64,000 nt of DNA, from NCBI GenBank assembly GCA_030765045.1, contig CM060974.1, positions 55,913,839 to 55,977,838 on the forward strand, given 5' to 3'. Below, piece by piece: positions 22,546 to 33,430 of this stretch. The stretch is from Tenodera sinensis. Taxonomy: Eukaryota > Arthropoda > Insecta > Mantodea > Mantidae. The notes beneath the pieces are model-generated. The model saw nothing but the letters and a program-made list of their open reading frames with translations, searched no databases and was not told the origin of the DNA. Numbering within the stretch: position 1 is the stretch's first letter; every line of letters starts with the position of its first letter. The translations under genes and the position numbers were made by a program.

Positions 22546-22865
22546 ATAATTTAGTGATTATAGGAATAGAAGAAAGGACAGGAATCGACCAAAGGCAAGA
22601 GGTAAAGGAGGTTCTGGAAAAGAAGCTGCAGATGAGCATAAGCAACAATAAAATACATAAAGCATTCAGGTTTGGAAGAAGAAACATTCTAACAAAACTG
22701 ATAAGCACACATATAACTTACAACATACTGAGGCAGACAAAAAAACTGAAAGGAACAGATATCTTTATTAATAAAGATTTATCATATGAGGAAAAGCAGC
22801 TAATGAAAAAATTAGTAGATCAGAGAAGACGAGTAAAAGGTCAGGGGAAACAGGCCTACATTTGA
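22546..22865 (+). pseudogene. LINE ORF1 fragment, downstream half (RRM-like plus C-terminal domain)
   Basis: An open frame of about 104 codons: NLVIIGIEERTGIDQ (RNP-type beta strand), then KLQMSISNNKIHKAFRFGRR, KLKGTDIFINKDLS and QLMKKLVDQRRRVKGQ. The arrangement resembles the C-terminal RNA-binding part of L1-type ORF1 proteins. The upstream half is across the mariner-type insertion (20740-21028), and no RT frame follows. It probably dates from before the transposon insertion. Confidence 0.6.
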
Positions 22866-23260
22866 GGTTTGAAAGTATGGACAGATGGGCATATTGCAGG
22901 GGAAAAGAATGGACAGATGGGCATATTGCAGAGGAAAAGAATGAACCAACAGACACCATGGCAGAAATTTAAGGAGAAATGAGACAGGAAACTCAGAAAA
23001 TCAACATGGCTGTGAATTAGAGCAGGGAGTGCTGAGGTGTAATGACATTTCAGACACATTCTTTCCGATGCACCTCATGGGTTTGTCAGGTAGTATATTT
23101 CTCAGAAAACATCCCTCGGTGTGGAAGTGAGAGCGACCTTGAAGCTCTTTTCAAGCAAAGTTGTGAAATACCAAACCATACTTGCTTCAGTCATTTATAC
23201 CCTGTGCTTCTGTTGTGTTAGTGAATGTGGGTGAAAAGTAAAGGAAGTGCACTATGAGTG
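22866..23260. other. Unassigned intronic sequence with a 36 bp tandem duplication
   Basis: A duplicated unit (GGACAGATGGGCATATTGCAG..GAAAAGAAT) lies at about 22879-22945. No gene recognised. Confidence 0.4.
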
Positions 23261-23520
23261 AGTGAGTGTGGTTTAAGGGCCCATCGAAAGCTAGGTCACT
23301 AGGGCCCGAAGTCAAAAAGATAAAAACAGGTTAAAATGTTAAAACGGGAAAGTTAAAAACAGTTAAAACGTAAAAACTCATCTAACAGGTAGAAGTTAAA
23401 ACTGGTAAAAAGTAAAATGTGGTCTAAAGGGTAAGTCGTTAAAACAAGATAAAACATCAGAGAGTCCAAAATAAAATACAAGTTAAACTGGCTTATCGAA
23501 GCCAATATGGGCAACAAACC
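23261..23520 (-). mobile_element. I-type LINE 3' UTR/tail
   Basis: Downstream of the RNase H and C-terminal zinc motif of the I-type LINE. It is rich in GTTAAAA-type repeats and ends near 23261 at GTGAGTGAGTGTGG, TTTAAGGGCCCATCGAAAGC, TAGGTCACTAGGGCC. A short copy of the same end occurs in the opposite orientation at 58698-58760. Confidence 0.65.
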
Positions 23521-24343
23521 TCAGCACTGTATGTACAGCTACCAGGTCGTCGCCTAAGATGGACTTCAGAGTGGAATCCAGGCTAAACAAGCACATTGCA
23601 GATAATCAAGGAGGACAAGGGCCACAGAAAGTTGAATGCCGCAGGTGGAACAGACAGGAGCCAGGTCACCACGCAACAAATGGCCGTGCGTGATGCATGT
23701 GTGACCTATTCTCAAGCGAGCGAGAATGACTTCTGCCTGCCTGGAATCCCTGCAAGATGTCATTCAGGGCTGCACGGTGTCCTTGATCATCTGCAATTGA
23801 GTGTCATCCAATGCATCCCATGATTGCTGCCAGTGTGATAACATATGGCGATGGAAGTACTGTTGAACATCTGTATAAGGCGGACTGTGTGTGTGGAAAA
23901 CTCTGGCAGACAACATGCAGCCTTAGAGGCACATCCGCCTCCTCATTATCGGGAATACCCACATGGCCTGGGCTCCATGTAAAACAAAACTGGTATCCGC
24001 AAATTACTAACTGCGATATGAGTGTCTGAATTTTACAAATCAATGCTGATATGCCAAAAAACTGTTCCAGGGCCTGAAGAGCGCTCAGTGAGTCACAGCA
24101 TATGACAAAATTTTCAGGAACAGAGCTGGAGATAAGTAGTAAAAAATGAAAGATTGCAAACAGCTCGGCAGTAAATATGGAACTGTTGCCAGGAAGTCAG
24201 TACTTGTAAGCTGCACCACGGTACATGAAACCCCACCTACAAACCATCAGAAAATACCAGATGTAATTCTGGCATCGGTCCATAAGTATGGCAAAAAGTT
24301 GGTAAAACACAGAGGGAGGGGTAGCTACCTTTACACAGCCTGA
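23521..24343 (-). pseudogene. I-type LINE: RNase H domain and C-terminal zinc motif
   Basis: The RNase H domain is read in pieces: FTAELFAIFHFLLLI near 24150, SDSLSALQALEQF-like sequence near 24080, then FTWSPGHVGIPDNEEAD (23960-24000), a hallmark of non-LTR RNase H. Further on, at 23566-23763, ARLRIGHTCITHGHLLRG and CSTCG form the usual C-terminal Cys motif. Frameshifts separate the segments. An RNase H after RT places the element in the I group. Confidence 0.75.
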
Positions 24344-24461
24344 AAGTTTCACGTTGAACCGTGCATGATGAAGTTGCCAGGGAGGATACTGGTCGACAGA
24401 GTATCACTCTATGCTAGGCATTTGGAGAGCATGTGCAGTGAGCAGTTCTCGAAACCTTATA

Positions 24462-26654
24462 TCACTCAGACGGGATATAGTGGTATTTTGTGTATAATGG
24501 TGGTGAAGTCTGGACGTACCACAGAACTATAAAGATGACCTGGGTGAGTGGCCAACCATGCCATGTAAGAGCAAAGCAAGTATGAGCATCAGACAGACAG
24601 CGGAGGTTCATCAGAATTGGCATACAGATAATTGACTGTACTGGTGCAGAAAGCCCTAGTAGCAAGACGGATATCAGTGTGATGGACAGTGTCTAAAATG
24701 TGAAGTTTAGAGGCAGATGTCGAGTTATAGATACTGCCATAGTCGACCTTGGACCAGATCAATGAACGATACAACCTCAACTACACCGTACGGTCACCGC
24801 CCTAAGATAGTCCAGAGGAAACTCAGAGCACTCGAAACGAACGATCGCAGGAAGGTGATGAATATGGTGCTTCCAGGTGAGTTTGCCATCAAGGTGAAGG
24901 CCCTAGAACTTGAGGTGCAGAACAAATGCCAGAGGTGTGTCTCGCAAATGAAGATGAGAAGGAGGGTGCACACCATGAAGTTGATGAAAGTGGAGACACT
25001 GTGTTTTCATAGGTGAGAACTGAAAGCCAGTGCAAAGGGCCCAGTCTGCGATGGATGTTATGGTCAGCTGCAGTTGATGCTTGATATGCTCTTAACTATA
25101 ATAGCAATAGTATATTGCAAAGTCGTTAACATACAGTGACAATGGGATTCCGCTATGAACAACACAAGCGATTTAAGAGGTGGAATCACAACTGAAAAAT
25201 TTAATGCCATAGCTGGGATTTTTCAGTTCTGATTCCACCTCTCAAACATTGCCCACACATGGCTTGTGTGTTTAAAAACACCAGCAGTAAGCTTGTTGGC
25301 ATAAATAACACCAGTGAGACCATTAATCACTATGGCAAAAAGCATTACACTTCTCCTGGATCATCTCTTGTAAGAGCATATTTCCAATGTGGACACAAAA
25401 GTGACGAAGTTGTAACAAGTTAAAAAGACAGTCACATTACCTCGTAAACCATAACCGTGGAGAGTACAGAGAATTCCCATAGCGGCAGCTGGTGTTATAG
25501 GCCTTTTGCAGATTGAAGAAGACACCCGCAACATACTGCTTCAGGAGAAAGGCATTTTAGATGTAAGCTTCCACTTATGTCAGGTTGTCAACACTGGAGT
25601 GATGGCGACAAAAATTGCACTGAACATTGCTCAGCAGGTTATTCGTCTCTAGCCACCACACTAAGTGAGTGTTCATCACCTGTTTGAGGGTCTTGCAAAT
25701 GATACTTGACAGGCAAATAAGGCAGTATCTACAGGGAAGTGCCCAGTCTTTTCCAGGAAGAGGGATAGCGATGACAATACCCTCTTGCCAGGAAGATGGG
25801 AAAACCTGTTGAAGCCAGCTGCAGTTATAGATTCTCAGCAGGAAGGAGAGAGCCGCAGGTGGAAGATGAAGCAGCATTTGTCGGTGGATGTCATCAAGAC
25901 CAGGAGAAGAGTCCTTTGCAAGGGACAAAGAATGTGCTAGCTCCGCTTCTGTAAAGGGTGGGTTGTATGGTTCACTACAGTCACTGTTAAAATCAAGAAC
26001 TGTCCAATCTGCAGATTCCTTGACAGATATAAAGGCTCTATTGTAGCTATTTGTTTGGCTAGTAGCAGCGAAGGAAGTAGCTAGGGTGTCGAGTACATCC
26101 TGCTCGCTGGTGTAATGCAAGGCGTTGATGGCAAGGCAGGGAATTATCATCCGGCAACACTTGCCATACATACGTTGAACAGCAGTCCACACCTGTTGTG
26201 CAGAACTATGATGGGAGAGCGAAGAGACATAGTTTTCCCAGAACTTGCGTTTGGCAGCACGAAGTACAAAGCGTGCCCTAGCATGAGCGTGTTTGGAAGC
26301 TACAAAGTTCACCTCCACAGCATGGAAAGTAAAAACATGCAGAGCACGCTTGCGCTCTTTAACAGTCAAACGGCATTGCTCAGACCACCAAGACACAGGA
26401 ATGTAATGTGGTGCAAATGAACCTTGAGGAACGCTGGAATCTGCTGTGAGGACAGAGGAAGTAAAATACTCCACCATTTCGTCTATGGTGGCAAAAACAT
26501 CATTGGTGAGGTGAATGAGGGAACAAAACTTCACCCGGTTAGCCTTGGAAATAATCCAGTGAGGATGTGTTGGCACAGGATGGTGGCCGGATAGGTGAAT
26601 GTTATTGGGATAATGATCATTGCCACAGAAAGTCAGAAAGGACCGACCAATCAA
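24462..26654 (-). pseudogene. I-type LINE: reverse transcriptase region, frameshifted and interrupted by a SINE
   Basis: The longest open part is 25575-26654. It shows the EN-RT linker (SWWSEQCRLTVKERKRAL), the fingers signature FTEAELAHSLSLAKDSSPGL, a DDIHRQMLLHLPP block, WQEGIVIAIPLPGKDW and LSSIICKTLKQVMNTHLVWW, then NNLLSNVQCNFCRHHSSVDN. The YxDD box is not in an open frame. A SINE fragment splits the region near 25160-25315. The thumb reappears at 24589-24780 (YRSLIWSKVDYGSIYNSTSA). The copy is decayed. Confidence 0.82.
25160..25315. mobile_element. tRNA-Thr-like SINE fragments inserted in the I-type LINE
   Basis: Two abutting pieces in opposite orientation: GAGGTGGAATCACAACTGAA, TTTAATGCCATAGCTGGGAT, then TTCAGTTCTGATTCCACCTC, CACACATGGCTTGTGTGTTT, AACACCAGCAGTAAGC, TTGTTGGCATAAATAA. 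This is a small inverted pair of SINE tails, without the B-box half. Confidence 0.7.
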
Positions 26655-27267
26655 GAAGGGGTACCAAGGACGGGCTACAAAAGGAAACGTCTAGGATGGA
26701 GTGGGTACCATAGGCAGATGAGAGAAAGCTAGGGACACCGGTGTTTAACAAAAGCAGGCCAGACATATTGCAAATGTTTGCTGCAAGGCACCCACAAGCA
26801 TCATCAGTGTTGGAGCCACATAAAATGTTTTTGGCATTCAGATCACCAAGGAAGATGGGCAGTGGTGGAATCAGAGCCAAAAGAGCCTAAAGGTTGTTCT
26901 CGTGTACGACACTGACCAGTGGCAGATAGACATTGCAAATAGACCAACTCAGGCCCTGCAACAGGACATGTACTGCTACAGCTTGCAGGATGCTGGTGGC
27001 ACAGATGTTATGCACCAGCAGAGTAGCACCACTACTGCTTGCTTGCCTATCAGCAAAAAATGCCAAAAAACCACAAAGATATAAGGCACAAGTATGATGC
27101 AAATGGGTTTCTTGTAGACAGACGATTGAAGGCGAAAGGTGAGAAACTAGATGTATGTCCGGAGCATGTACTCGGAACCCATTAACATTCCACTGAATTA
27201 TTTCCATTGTAATAAAAAAAATTAAGGCATGGTCATTATCTTTTTCTTCCTCTTTACCTTGACACAC
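26617..27267 (-). pseudogene. I-type LINE: AP-type endonuclease
   Basis: At 26887-27267: MEIIQWNVNGFRVHAPDIHL (Asn motif), SPSIVCLQETHLH (catalytic Glu), SGATLLVHN, SICNVYLPL. After a stop near 26885 it continues at 26617-26880 with PLPIFLGDLNAKNILCGS (Asp/Asn motif) and THSILDVSFCSPSL. The final SDH-type motif falls across the next frameshift. Clear LINE endonuclease, interrupted. Confidence 0.82.
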
Positions 27268-27505
27268 TTGGGTCCGATGATGTACTTTTTGTCATCCTCA
27301 AGTGACTCTAATGTCCGGGAGTCAGAAGATCTCTGGCAGCTCACTCAGCAGGACTTTAATGAGGATGTGTGACTACTCGCCCTATGTTGAGGTCGGGAAC
27401 AAGGTCTTTCGACAGCCAACATGGTGTGGCTACTGCTTGTGGATGTCTGCACAGGCGAAGATGTAATGGTTGGTGCAGTTGTGGCACAAGCTGGTGGAGA
27501 GGTGC

Positions 27506-28259
27506 TCACTGGTAACCATTTATGTCAAAGCATTTGTGACGGGAACGTGATATATGGGAACAGTGTTCACAGGAGTGCGGTGGACTGCTGACGAAAAACC
27601 TATGGTGGTTGCATTTGCTGAAAGCAACGACGCGCTTCAGGAAATGTGAGGTGTTCATTGACGCGCAGCTCCTGGATACATTTTTCATTGAGAAACTTCA
27701 GACAGAGTTGTGAGCTGGATGGATGACCCCCTCCACAGTTAATACAGTAAGGGTCACAGGACAAGCCATGCCCTCATGGTATGACAGGCCACAATGCTCA
27801 CAAATAGCAGGATGGCTACACAAGGGCTTGGTATGTCCAAACTTCTGACACTGAAAACACTGTACAGGGTTAGGAATATACTGGCGCACTGTGGCACAAT
27901 CGTGGCTGCAGAAGATGCATTCAGGTGAGTATCCTTAAAGGTGAAGAACACCGCCTGTAAAAGGTACTCCTAGCCATCCTGTTTTCGAGTGAGGTGGTAC
28001 GCTTAACACACCCTTGATCTGAGAGGCATATGACCATTTCCACATTCGACAGGCCATCCAAACTGGAGGTGGTGACAGCTCTTCGGCACGTATTCAGGAA
28101 TTTGTGTGGGACTACCCAGATAGAGTAGGAGCCCAACCAATTCGCCTTCAGTAGTTTCTGGGACTGGTCTGCTGTGCTAGTTTCAATCAAAAGTGTCTTG
28201 TCTCGAACATGAGTCGTGCTTTTTACAGGGCCACAGATTCTGTCCACTTCTAGCTTCAC
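27506..28259 (-). pseudogene. I-type LINE ORF1 (gag-like) with zinc knuckles
   Basis: N-terminal part at 27921-28259 (KLEVDRICGPVKSTTHVRDK, LLIETSTADQSQKLLKANWL) resembles the RRM-like region of I/Jockey-group ORF1. After a frameshift, 27698-27889 has VQCFQCQKFGHTKPLCSHP and ICEHCGLSYHEGMACP, two CCHC-type knuckles in the usual spacing. A further Cys/His pair may lie in 27506-27600. It binds LINE RNA by family knowledge. Broken by at least one shift. Confidence 0.8.
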
Positions 28260-28269
28260 ATCTACCTTT

Positions 28270-29190
28270 CACATACTAGTGCCATAACAAAAAAACTGTC
28301 CATGAGAGGGGTTTTGCGTGGATGCATTTTGAATTGGACCCCCATCCAGAACCATCAGCGTCAGCCTGCCATTTGGGGGTCAAAGAAAGAAGACACCTCT
28401 TAAAATGTTGTATATAACAATACCTGCCAGAAACACATTTCAGTATGAATGTTAATAAGTACTTAATTAACACATATATTACTTTAACCCTTTAACACTG
28501 TTAACCTTCCATTAGGCATGTGGTTTGGATGAACATGGTTAGTTACTTGGGGACCCAGTAGGCCCTTGCTACTTTTTTGTGGTTATATGCCGGTATTTAA
28601 TTTTTATCTCTTTTCTTTTTCATTTTTTTCCTATCTAAGCTTCAATTAGGTTATTGATACATATTTGTTTATTAGTATTATCTTACTGTATACATCTGCT
28701 AAAATATTATATGAATATGCAATTCGTATTGCAATACATGTAAAGAAAATAAATTTTGATTTTCAGGTACATAACATGTAATTTGAATTCTTCAGTTACT
28801 ACACTTCAGTTACCTTCCCCATATTTTCTGTGAGTAAGTAACTATCACAAATTAAGTTGATATGTTTGTTCAAACAGAGGAGAGTGTTACATTTACCATA
28901 CACATATTGAGTTTTGTATTTCTTTTTGTATTTGTTACAGGATTCACATTGTTTCATGTTCAATAAGGTGGGTGGTGTATTTGAGAAGTCATCAGTGGGC
29001 TATTGAGGTTTATATTTTCTTAGACCTTCCAAATGGTTGGATAGATTTGATGGCATTGCTCTTCTTTGCAGCTGCTGCCGCAGTAAAGCTAGAGCTAATG
29101 CTTTCAAATACTCCTGCCTTGTGGAATATTTGTTTTGATTTTCAAGGATAGCAGTAGAATTAATTAATACCTGTAATATTCAAAAACTGG
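28270..29190. other. AT-rich intron sequence, no gene recognised
   Basis: No coding motif, SINE block or repeat boundary could be supported in this stretch. Confidence 0.5.
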
Positions 29191-29194
29191 TAAA

Positions 29195-29500
29195 AAATTA
29201 CAATAATAATAATGACAATGACAATCACAATAATAATGATAATGATGATAATAATAATGATGATAATGATGATGATAATGATAATAGTGATAATAATGAT
29301 GATAATAATAATGATAATAAAATGATGATAATGATAATAATGATGATAATAATGATGATAATTATGATGATGACGACCACGATGATAACGATGACAACGA
29401 CGACAACGACGACGATGATGGTGATGGTGACGGTGATGGTGACGATGATGGTGATGGTGATGGTGGTGGTGATGGTGATGATGATGATGATGACGACAAC

Positions 29501-29570
<70 letters not shown>

Positions 29571-29571
29571 T
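29195..29571. repeat. Compound triplet microsatellite (AAT/GAT/GAC)n
   Basis: Grades from AAT/GAT mixtures (29200-29370) through GAC/GAT (29375-29500) to pure (GAT)n (29500-29570, about 24 triplets). Frames through it are low-complexity and not genes. Confidence 0.95.
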
Positions 29572-29577
29572 CATACT

Positions 29578-29690
29578 GGCATGTTGCCATAGCAGCTTAA
29601 TGGCTAGAGCAGTCACACATAAAGCGGAAGGTCTATGGCTCAAATCCTGACTGTGGCATTGAATTTTTAGCTTCGATTTTTCCTCTCAAA
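29578..29690 (+). mobile_element. tRNA-Thr-like SINE fragment beside the microsatellite
   Basis: Contains GCCATAGCAGCTTAATGGCT (A box), AGAGCAGTCACACATAAAGC, GGTCTATGGCTCAAATCCTG (B box) and GTGGCATTGAATTTTTAGC. The (GAT)n tract lies directly on its 5' side. Confidence 0.75.
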
Positions 29691-29819
29691 TGAATTTTCA
29701 ATTTTGAAGCTCCTCTACAATATTTTTTCATCCAGTTCCTGGATCACCGCAAGAGGGCTACAACTCATTCACATCAACATGAATAATAGTGGTTGAAAAT
29801 TTAGACAGTTGATCCCTCA

Positions 29820-30055
29820 TTGCTCTAACCAGCTGAGCTATCATGGCAACATGCTGGCCTTTCAAACTGCAGAGTTGTTCAGAATGATATGCAGTTAGTG
29901 CAATTGGTAACAACTATGAATGTGAGTAGAGATGGGTGAGCTACTAGGGCAACATGCTGGCCTTTCAAACTGCAGTGTTGTTCAGAATGAGACACAGTTA
30001 GTGCAATTGGTAACAACTATGAATGCCAGTAGAGATGGGTGCATATGCGCATTAT
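29820..30055. repeat. SINE A-box remnant and a 103 bp tandem duplication
   Basis: GCTCTAACCAGCTGAGCTAT is the complement of the SINE A-box region. Then GGCAACATGCTGGCCTTTCA...GAGTAGAGATGGGTG occurs twice, starting at 29845 and 29948, with about 8% differences. Confidence 0.7.
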
Positions 30056-30551
30056 TTCAAAAATATTCCATTATTTCTAATGAGGTACAAACCATTAGCC
30101 AACTCTCTCTGACAGGAACTTCAGTGGCTAAAACAACTTGGAATGCAGAAAACAAATTTAAACTTAAATGTATCAACAGCAATTCCACTTCCTTAAAAGC
30201 ACTTTCTCTCATAAAAGCTACCACATTTAAACATACAGTTTGTTTTTTTGTCACTTAAGTAATTTATCAGATAAGCAATTACATATTTGCAAGTGCACAT
30301 TAGGTGTGACACAGTATGACTTTCAGTTTAAATGTACTGAAACTACAGATTGTTAAAATTTCCAGATATAAACATTATTGGTGACCTTATAAATTACTTC
30401 CAGAATCTAAAATCTTACTATGTTTGGAATATCTTTGCTGTCTCATTCACATGTTCTATCAGAGCTCCCTTCTATACCATTACTTTTGCCTAATACTGAA
30501 ATAATTATACTGCACATTAAATGAGTCTATATTATGATTAATCCTAATTAC

Positions 30552-30660
30552 CATGTCTCAGCAGCGCATCTCTCTTTGCGTGAATCTGTCTCAGACCTTC
30601 TATTCTCCTCTGTTTCAGCTCCTCTAACTGCTTTCTGACTTCTTGTTTTCTTTGAAGATC
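30552..30660 (-). CDS. Host gene, internal exon E (coiled-coil segment)
   Basis: 109 bases bounded by an acceptor (TTTATAAAG before 30660) and a donor (ATG then GTAATT, from 30551). Starts in phase 0 and ends in phase 1, matching exon F exactly. Encodes 36 residues beginning DLQRKQEVRKQLEELKQ and continuing GLRQIHAKRDALLRH, a strongly basic/acidic heptad pattern typical of a coiled coil. Exon C (phase 0 end) can splice directly to it. The acceptor's pyrimidine tract is weak. Confidence 0.7.
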
Positions 30661-31454
30661 CTTTATAAAACAAGAGTTAAATGTTAAAAATTATAAAATT
30701 AATGATCTTAAGTGCAAGAAGCATTAAAGAGAATTGGCAGAGAAACCATGAACTAATACTTTCTTTTTTCTTTAATGAAAAACAAGAATTGTACATCGAT
30801 ACTTTTATCAGTTTACTAATAAATTTGTCCATAATGTTACATGATAATGATAAGGATTAATTAAAAGGCAATGGCAGTTTTTACTTTCTCCATCATGTAC
30901 TTATAAATAAAGAAATATAGCATTCTAACTAAATTTTTTATTACAAGATTTTACCAGGAATTTTACTAGGAAATTTTGAACAGTTTAAGCTACAGTAACT
31001 TTTGTCACTTTTTGCTACTGGAGGTTGAAGAATGTCAAACTTTAAAACAGCATTTGCTAAAATGCGAAAATAATCTGCCACAGAAACAAAGCATAGAGGC
31101 TATAAACACAGCCTTTCAACTAGTAGTAACAGTCATGGAAACCTACAATATGCCACTTTCCCTTTCAGCTAGTGGGGCTCATTTCTAATCTAGTCTGTGT
31201 GGTTCAAATGCACACTGTATGTGGGTGTACTTTTTGAAAAGTGGTGGATAAATTTGTTTTAAAGAAGGAAAGAGAATGAACTCCTAGACCCACAGAAACT
31301 AAAAAATTGATAGGTGTACAAAAGAAGCAAAACCTGATACTAGAATATGTTTACCAAATAAACAATTAGCAGTAAAGTAGAAAGTGTTACTTCAGTGGTG
31401 CAAAATATAGTATTCAGGAGAAATTCCATTATTTGTGTGTAGTTTGTGTGAGAA

Positions 31455-31665
31455 CATGAAACGGAACTAAAATAAGAACAAATTAGAAAATAAAAGCTTC
31501 TCTTATCTTAGTAATACTGCAAGTTCTTCAACTGCTGATCGTTTGGATAGCTTTCAAAATAAGTTGGATACAACTTGAAACAAGTCAGCATTTGAGGAAC
31601 TTGCAATATTACTAAGATAAATGAAGCTTTAGTTTCTAATTTCTTCTTGTTTTAGATTCTGCTGC
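31455..31665. mobile_element. Small palindromic remnant of Penelope-like element ends
   Basis: Left arm AAGAACAAATTAGAAAATAA...CTTATCTTAGTAATACTGCA (from about 31467) and right arm TTGCAATATTACTAAGATAA...TTTAGTTTCTAATTTCTTC (to about 31650) are inverted copies. Both resemble the 3' end of the Penelope-like copies at 36628 and 53562 (TAAGAACAAATTAGAAACTA, ACTTATCTTAGTA). The element's 3' ends face outward, as in the larger palindrome at 53562-55411. Confidence 0.65.
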
Positions 31666-31667
31666 TT

Positions 31668-32010
31668 CTGGGCCACCACGGCTAATGTGCTGACACAACA
31701 TTAAATTCTCCAACTCACTCGCAAAGCACATATGAGATAACATACCCTAATGGCAACTTACTATGCTGTAAGCACTTTAGTCCTAGGCATCTAGTTTAAC
31801 CAACTAAAAGGTCAATCAGTAGAAATTAGTTGTTATTCCACATTAGCTGTGTGCAGAAAAGACTTAGAAAGGGTAGAATGAGACTGAAAAATTCAATGCC
31901 ATAGCCAGAAATTGAACAATGGATCTCCTGGTCTCTGTCTGGCGCTCTAACCACTGAGCTACTATCACCAATGTGCTGACAGCATTAAGTTCTCAATCAT
32001 CAAAGTTCTG
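31668..32010 (-). mobile_element. tRNA-Thr-like SINE, diverged copy
   Basis: Body blocks ACATTAAATTCTCCAACTC, CCCTAATGGCAACTTACTAT and GTAAGCACTTTAGTCC are followed by GAAAAATTCAATGCCATAGC, the B-box complement AAATTGAACAATGGATC and the A-box complement GCTCTAACCACTGAGCTACT. The same order as other copies, on the minus strand. Confidence 0.75.
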
Positions 32011-32078
32011 AACTCACAATACACTGAAAATTTGGAAGGTACTACTGAAGTACTTCACACTGGATCATTAATACATTA

Positions 32079-32084
32079 TTTATT
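32079..32084 (-). promoter_or_regulatory. AATAAA poly(A) signal after host exon D
   Basis: A canonical AATAAA on the minus strand, 57 bases beyond the exon D stop codon (32141-32143). It supports exon D as an alternative last exon. Confidence 0.5.
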
Positions 32085-32140
32085 AAAGCTTGAATTAGCT
32101 GCCATACATTTCACTAATTGCTCCATCATCCCATTTCCAT

Positions 32141-32272
32141 TCATTGATTTTGTCTGCATTTTGTATCATCCTCTTCCTCACTCTCATAACTGGAGCTGGG
32201 CTGCCCACTCGGTTCCAGGTCTTCAGTGTGCGGATCCATAGGTTTGTCAGCTCCCCACAAGGTAGGCACAGG
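32141..32272 (-). CDS. Host gene, alternative terminal exon D
   Basis: The acceptor is at ...CACCCCCTTAAAAG before 32272, with a branch-point-like CTGAT about 45 bases upstream. Begins in phase 0, so it joins exon C directly. Encodes 43 residues starting PVPTLWGADKPMDPHTEDL, then a Ser/acidic run PSSSYESEEEDDTK, and stops at 32141. No phase-0 donor exists before the stop, and AATAAA follows, so it reads as an alternative C-terminus to exons E+F. A longer frame (32095-32355) overlaps it in another phase (NLWIRTLKTWNRVG, KINEWKWDDG). I judge that frame less likely because neither of its splice phases fits the neighbouring exons. Confidence 0.55.
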   Translation of the reverse strand, partial: PVPTLWGADKPMDPHTEDLEPSGQPSSSYESEEEDDTKCRQNQ

Positions 32273-32332
32273 CTTTTAAGGGGGTGTAAGTCTTCCATAC
32301 GAGGAGTGTAATCAGATAAAGAAGACAAAGAA

Positions 32333-32560
32333 TTAGCTGACATGTTTATTACCATTTAAATGTTGTATTTCTAACAAACGTTGGTTTGTCATTATGGCTT
32401 TATCACATGGCTGACAATATAAGATTTTACCATGACAACTGAAAATATGTGCTATATTCCACAGTATATTGTTGCACACGGTAACTTCTACTATTTTCCG
32501 CTCTGGGCATGTTAGATCCACTGTGAGCTCAAAACAGTTGATGTTACTTGCCAATACCAC
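32333..32560 (-). pseudogene. Short Cys-rich ORF of unknown origin
   Basis: 75 codons with cysteine pairs, including VDLTCPERKIVEV, HIFSCHGKILYCQPCDKA and MTNQRLLEIQHLNGNKH. This resembles a degenerate zinc-ribbon of transposon-derived proteins, compare 5945-6124. It overlaps no supported host exon in frame. Confidence 0.25.
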
Positions 32561-32914
32561 AACACATCTAGAAGGTTGTATAAACTTTGTGGATTCATAA
32601 ATGACTAATACGGTTTAATCGCCACCTACAAGATAACGCATAGACTAGCAGCCTCTGAGGTGATAACAGATGCTTTATCAAGCACATAGCAGCAAAGGAA
32701 TTTCCCGATTTTATCTTATGAGCTCATGTAGCTTGAGAAAGCAGGGTGTGTATATTTTCTTCCAACTGAAAGGACACCATAGCTGACACATCAGTTCTTC
32801 CAATAATGAACAACACATTCCGACAACTGGCCTACGTAATTGAGCATTAAACAAGTTGGATGGTTCAAACCAAGAAGGTGTATCAATTAATAATACTACA
32901 CCACACTTATAATT

Positions 32915-33430
32915 TACTGGATCATGTTTTGGAGGCTTGACTTTCCTTCATTATCAACTGGACATCGACTGGGTCTCCCTGGTGTGGATGGCGATGTTTT
33001 CTCTGAGGACTCCTCTGGTGGTGATTCAAGGAACTTGCTGAAGGTATCCTTCTCGGAATGTCGAAATTGAATACTCTGTTTCTATTTTTCAAAATGAAGA
33101 TTCGTTCCCACATAAACAACTCTTGTTTTCCTGTTACATGTTTGAGGAGTTTCGGTTCTGGCTTTATGTTATGGTTTTCTGCTCAAAAGTGGTTGGCCAC
33201 TGCTGATTTTTCCAACTGTTTGTTTTTTATGTTTCTAAAATGTTCCTTGGATCTTATTTCTAAATTTCTTTTGGTTTTTCCTATATACGCTTTGTTACAG
33301 CCACTGCATTCAATTTGGTAAATGCCAGATGTTTTACTGGATGGGATGGCATCTTTGATGTTTGAGTTCAGTAGATTTTTAGCGAAATTATTGTTTGTTC
33401 TCTGGAATCTTGTGCATGCTCTAACATGGA
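32915..33430 (-). pseudogene. Penelope-like element family 2: GIY-YIG endonuclease region
   Basis: The minus strand reads SGIYQIECSGCNKAYIGKTK (GIY and YIG motifs), continuing RNLEIRSKEHFRNI, VANHFWAENH and ERIFILKNRNRVFNF, the GIY-YIG nuclease and C-terminal tail typical of Penelope-like elements. Its upstream RT part is at 34555-34904, separated by about 1.1 kb of inserted DNA. Confidence 0.8.

Noticed and set aside
32095..32355. 86-codon minus frame with NLWIRTLKTWNRVG
   Set aside because: Overlaps exon D in another phase; its acceptor and donor phases fit neither exon C nor exon E. Kept as a less likely alternative.
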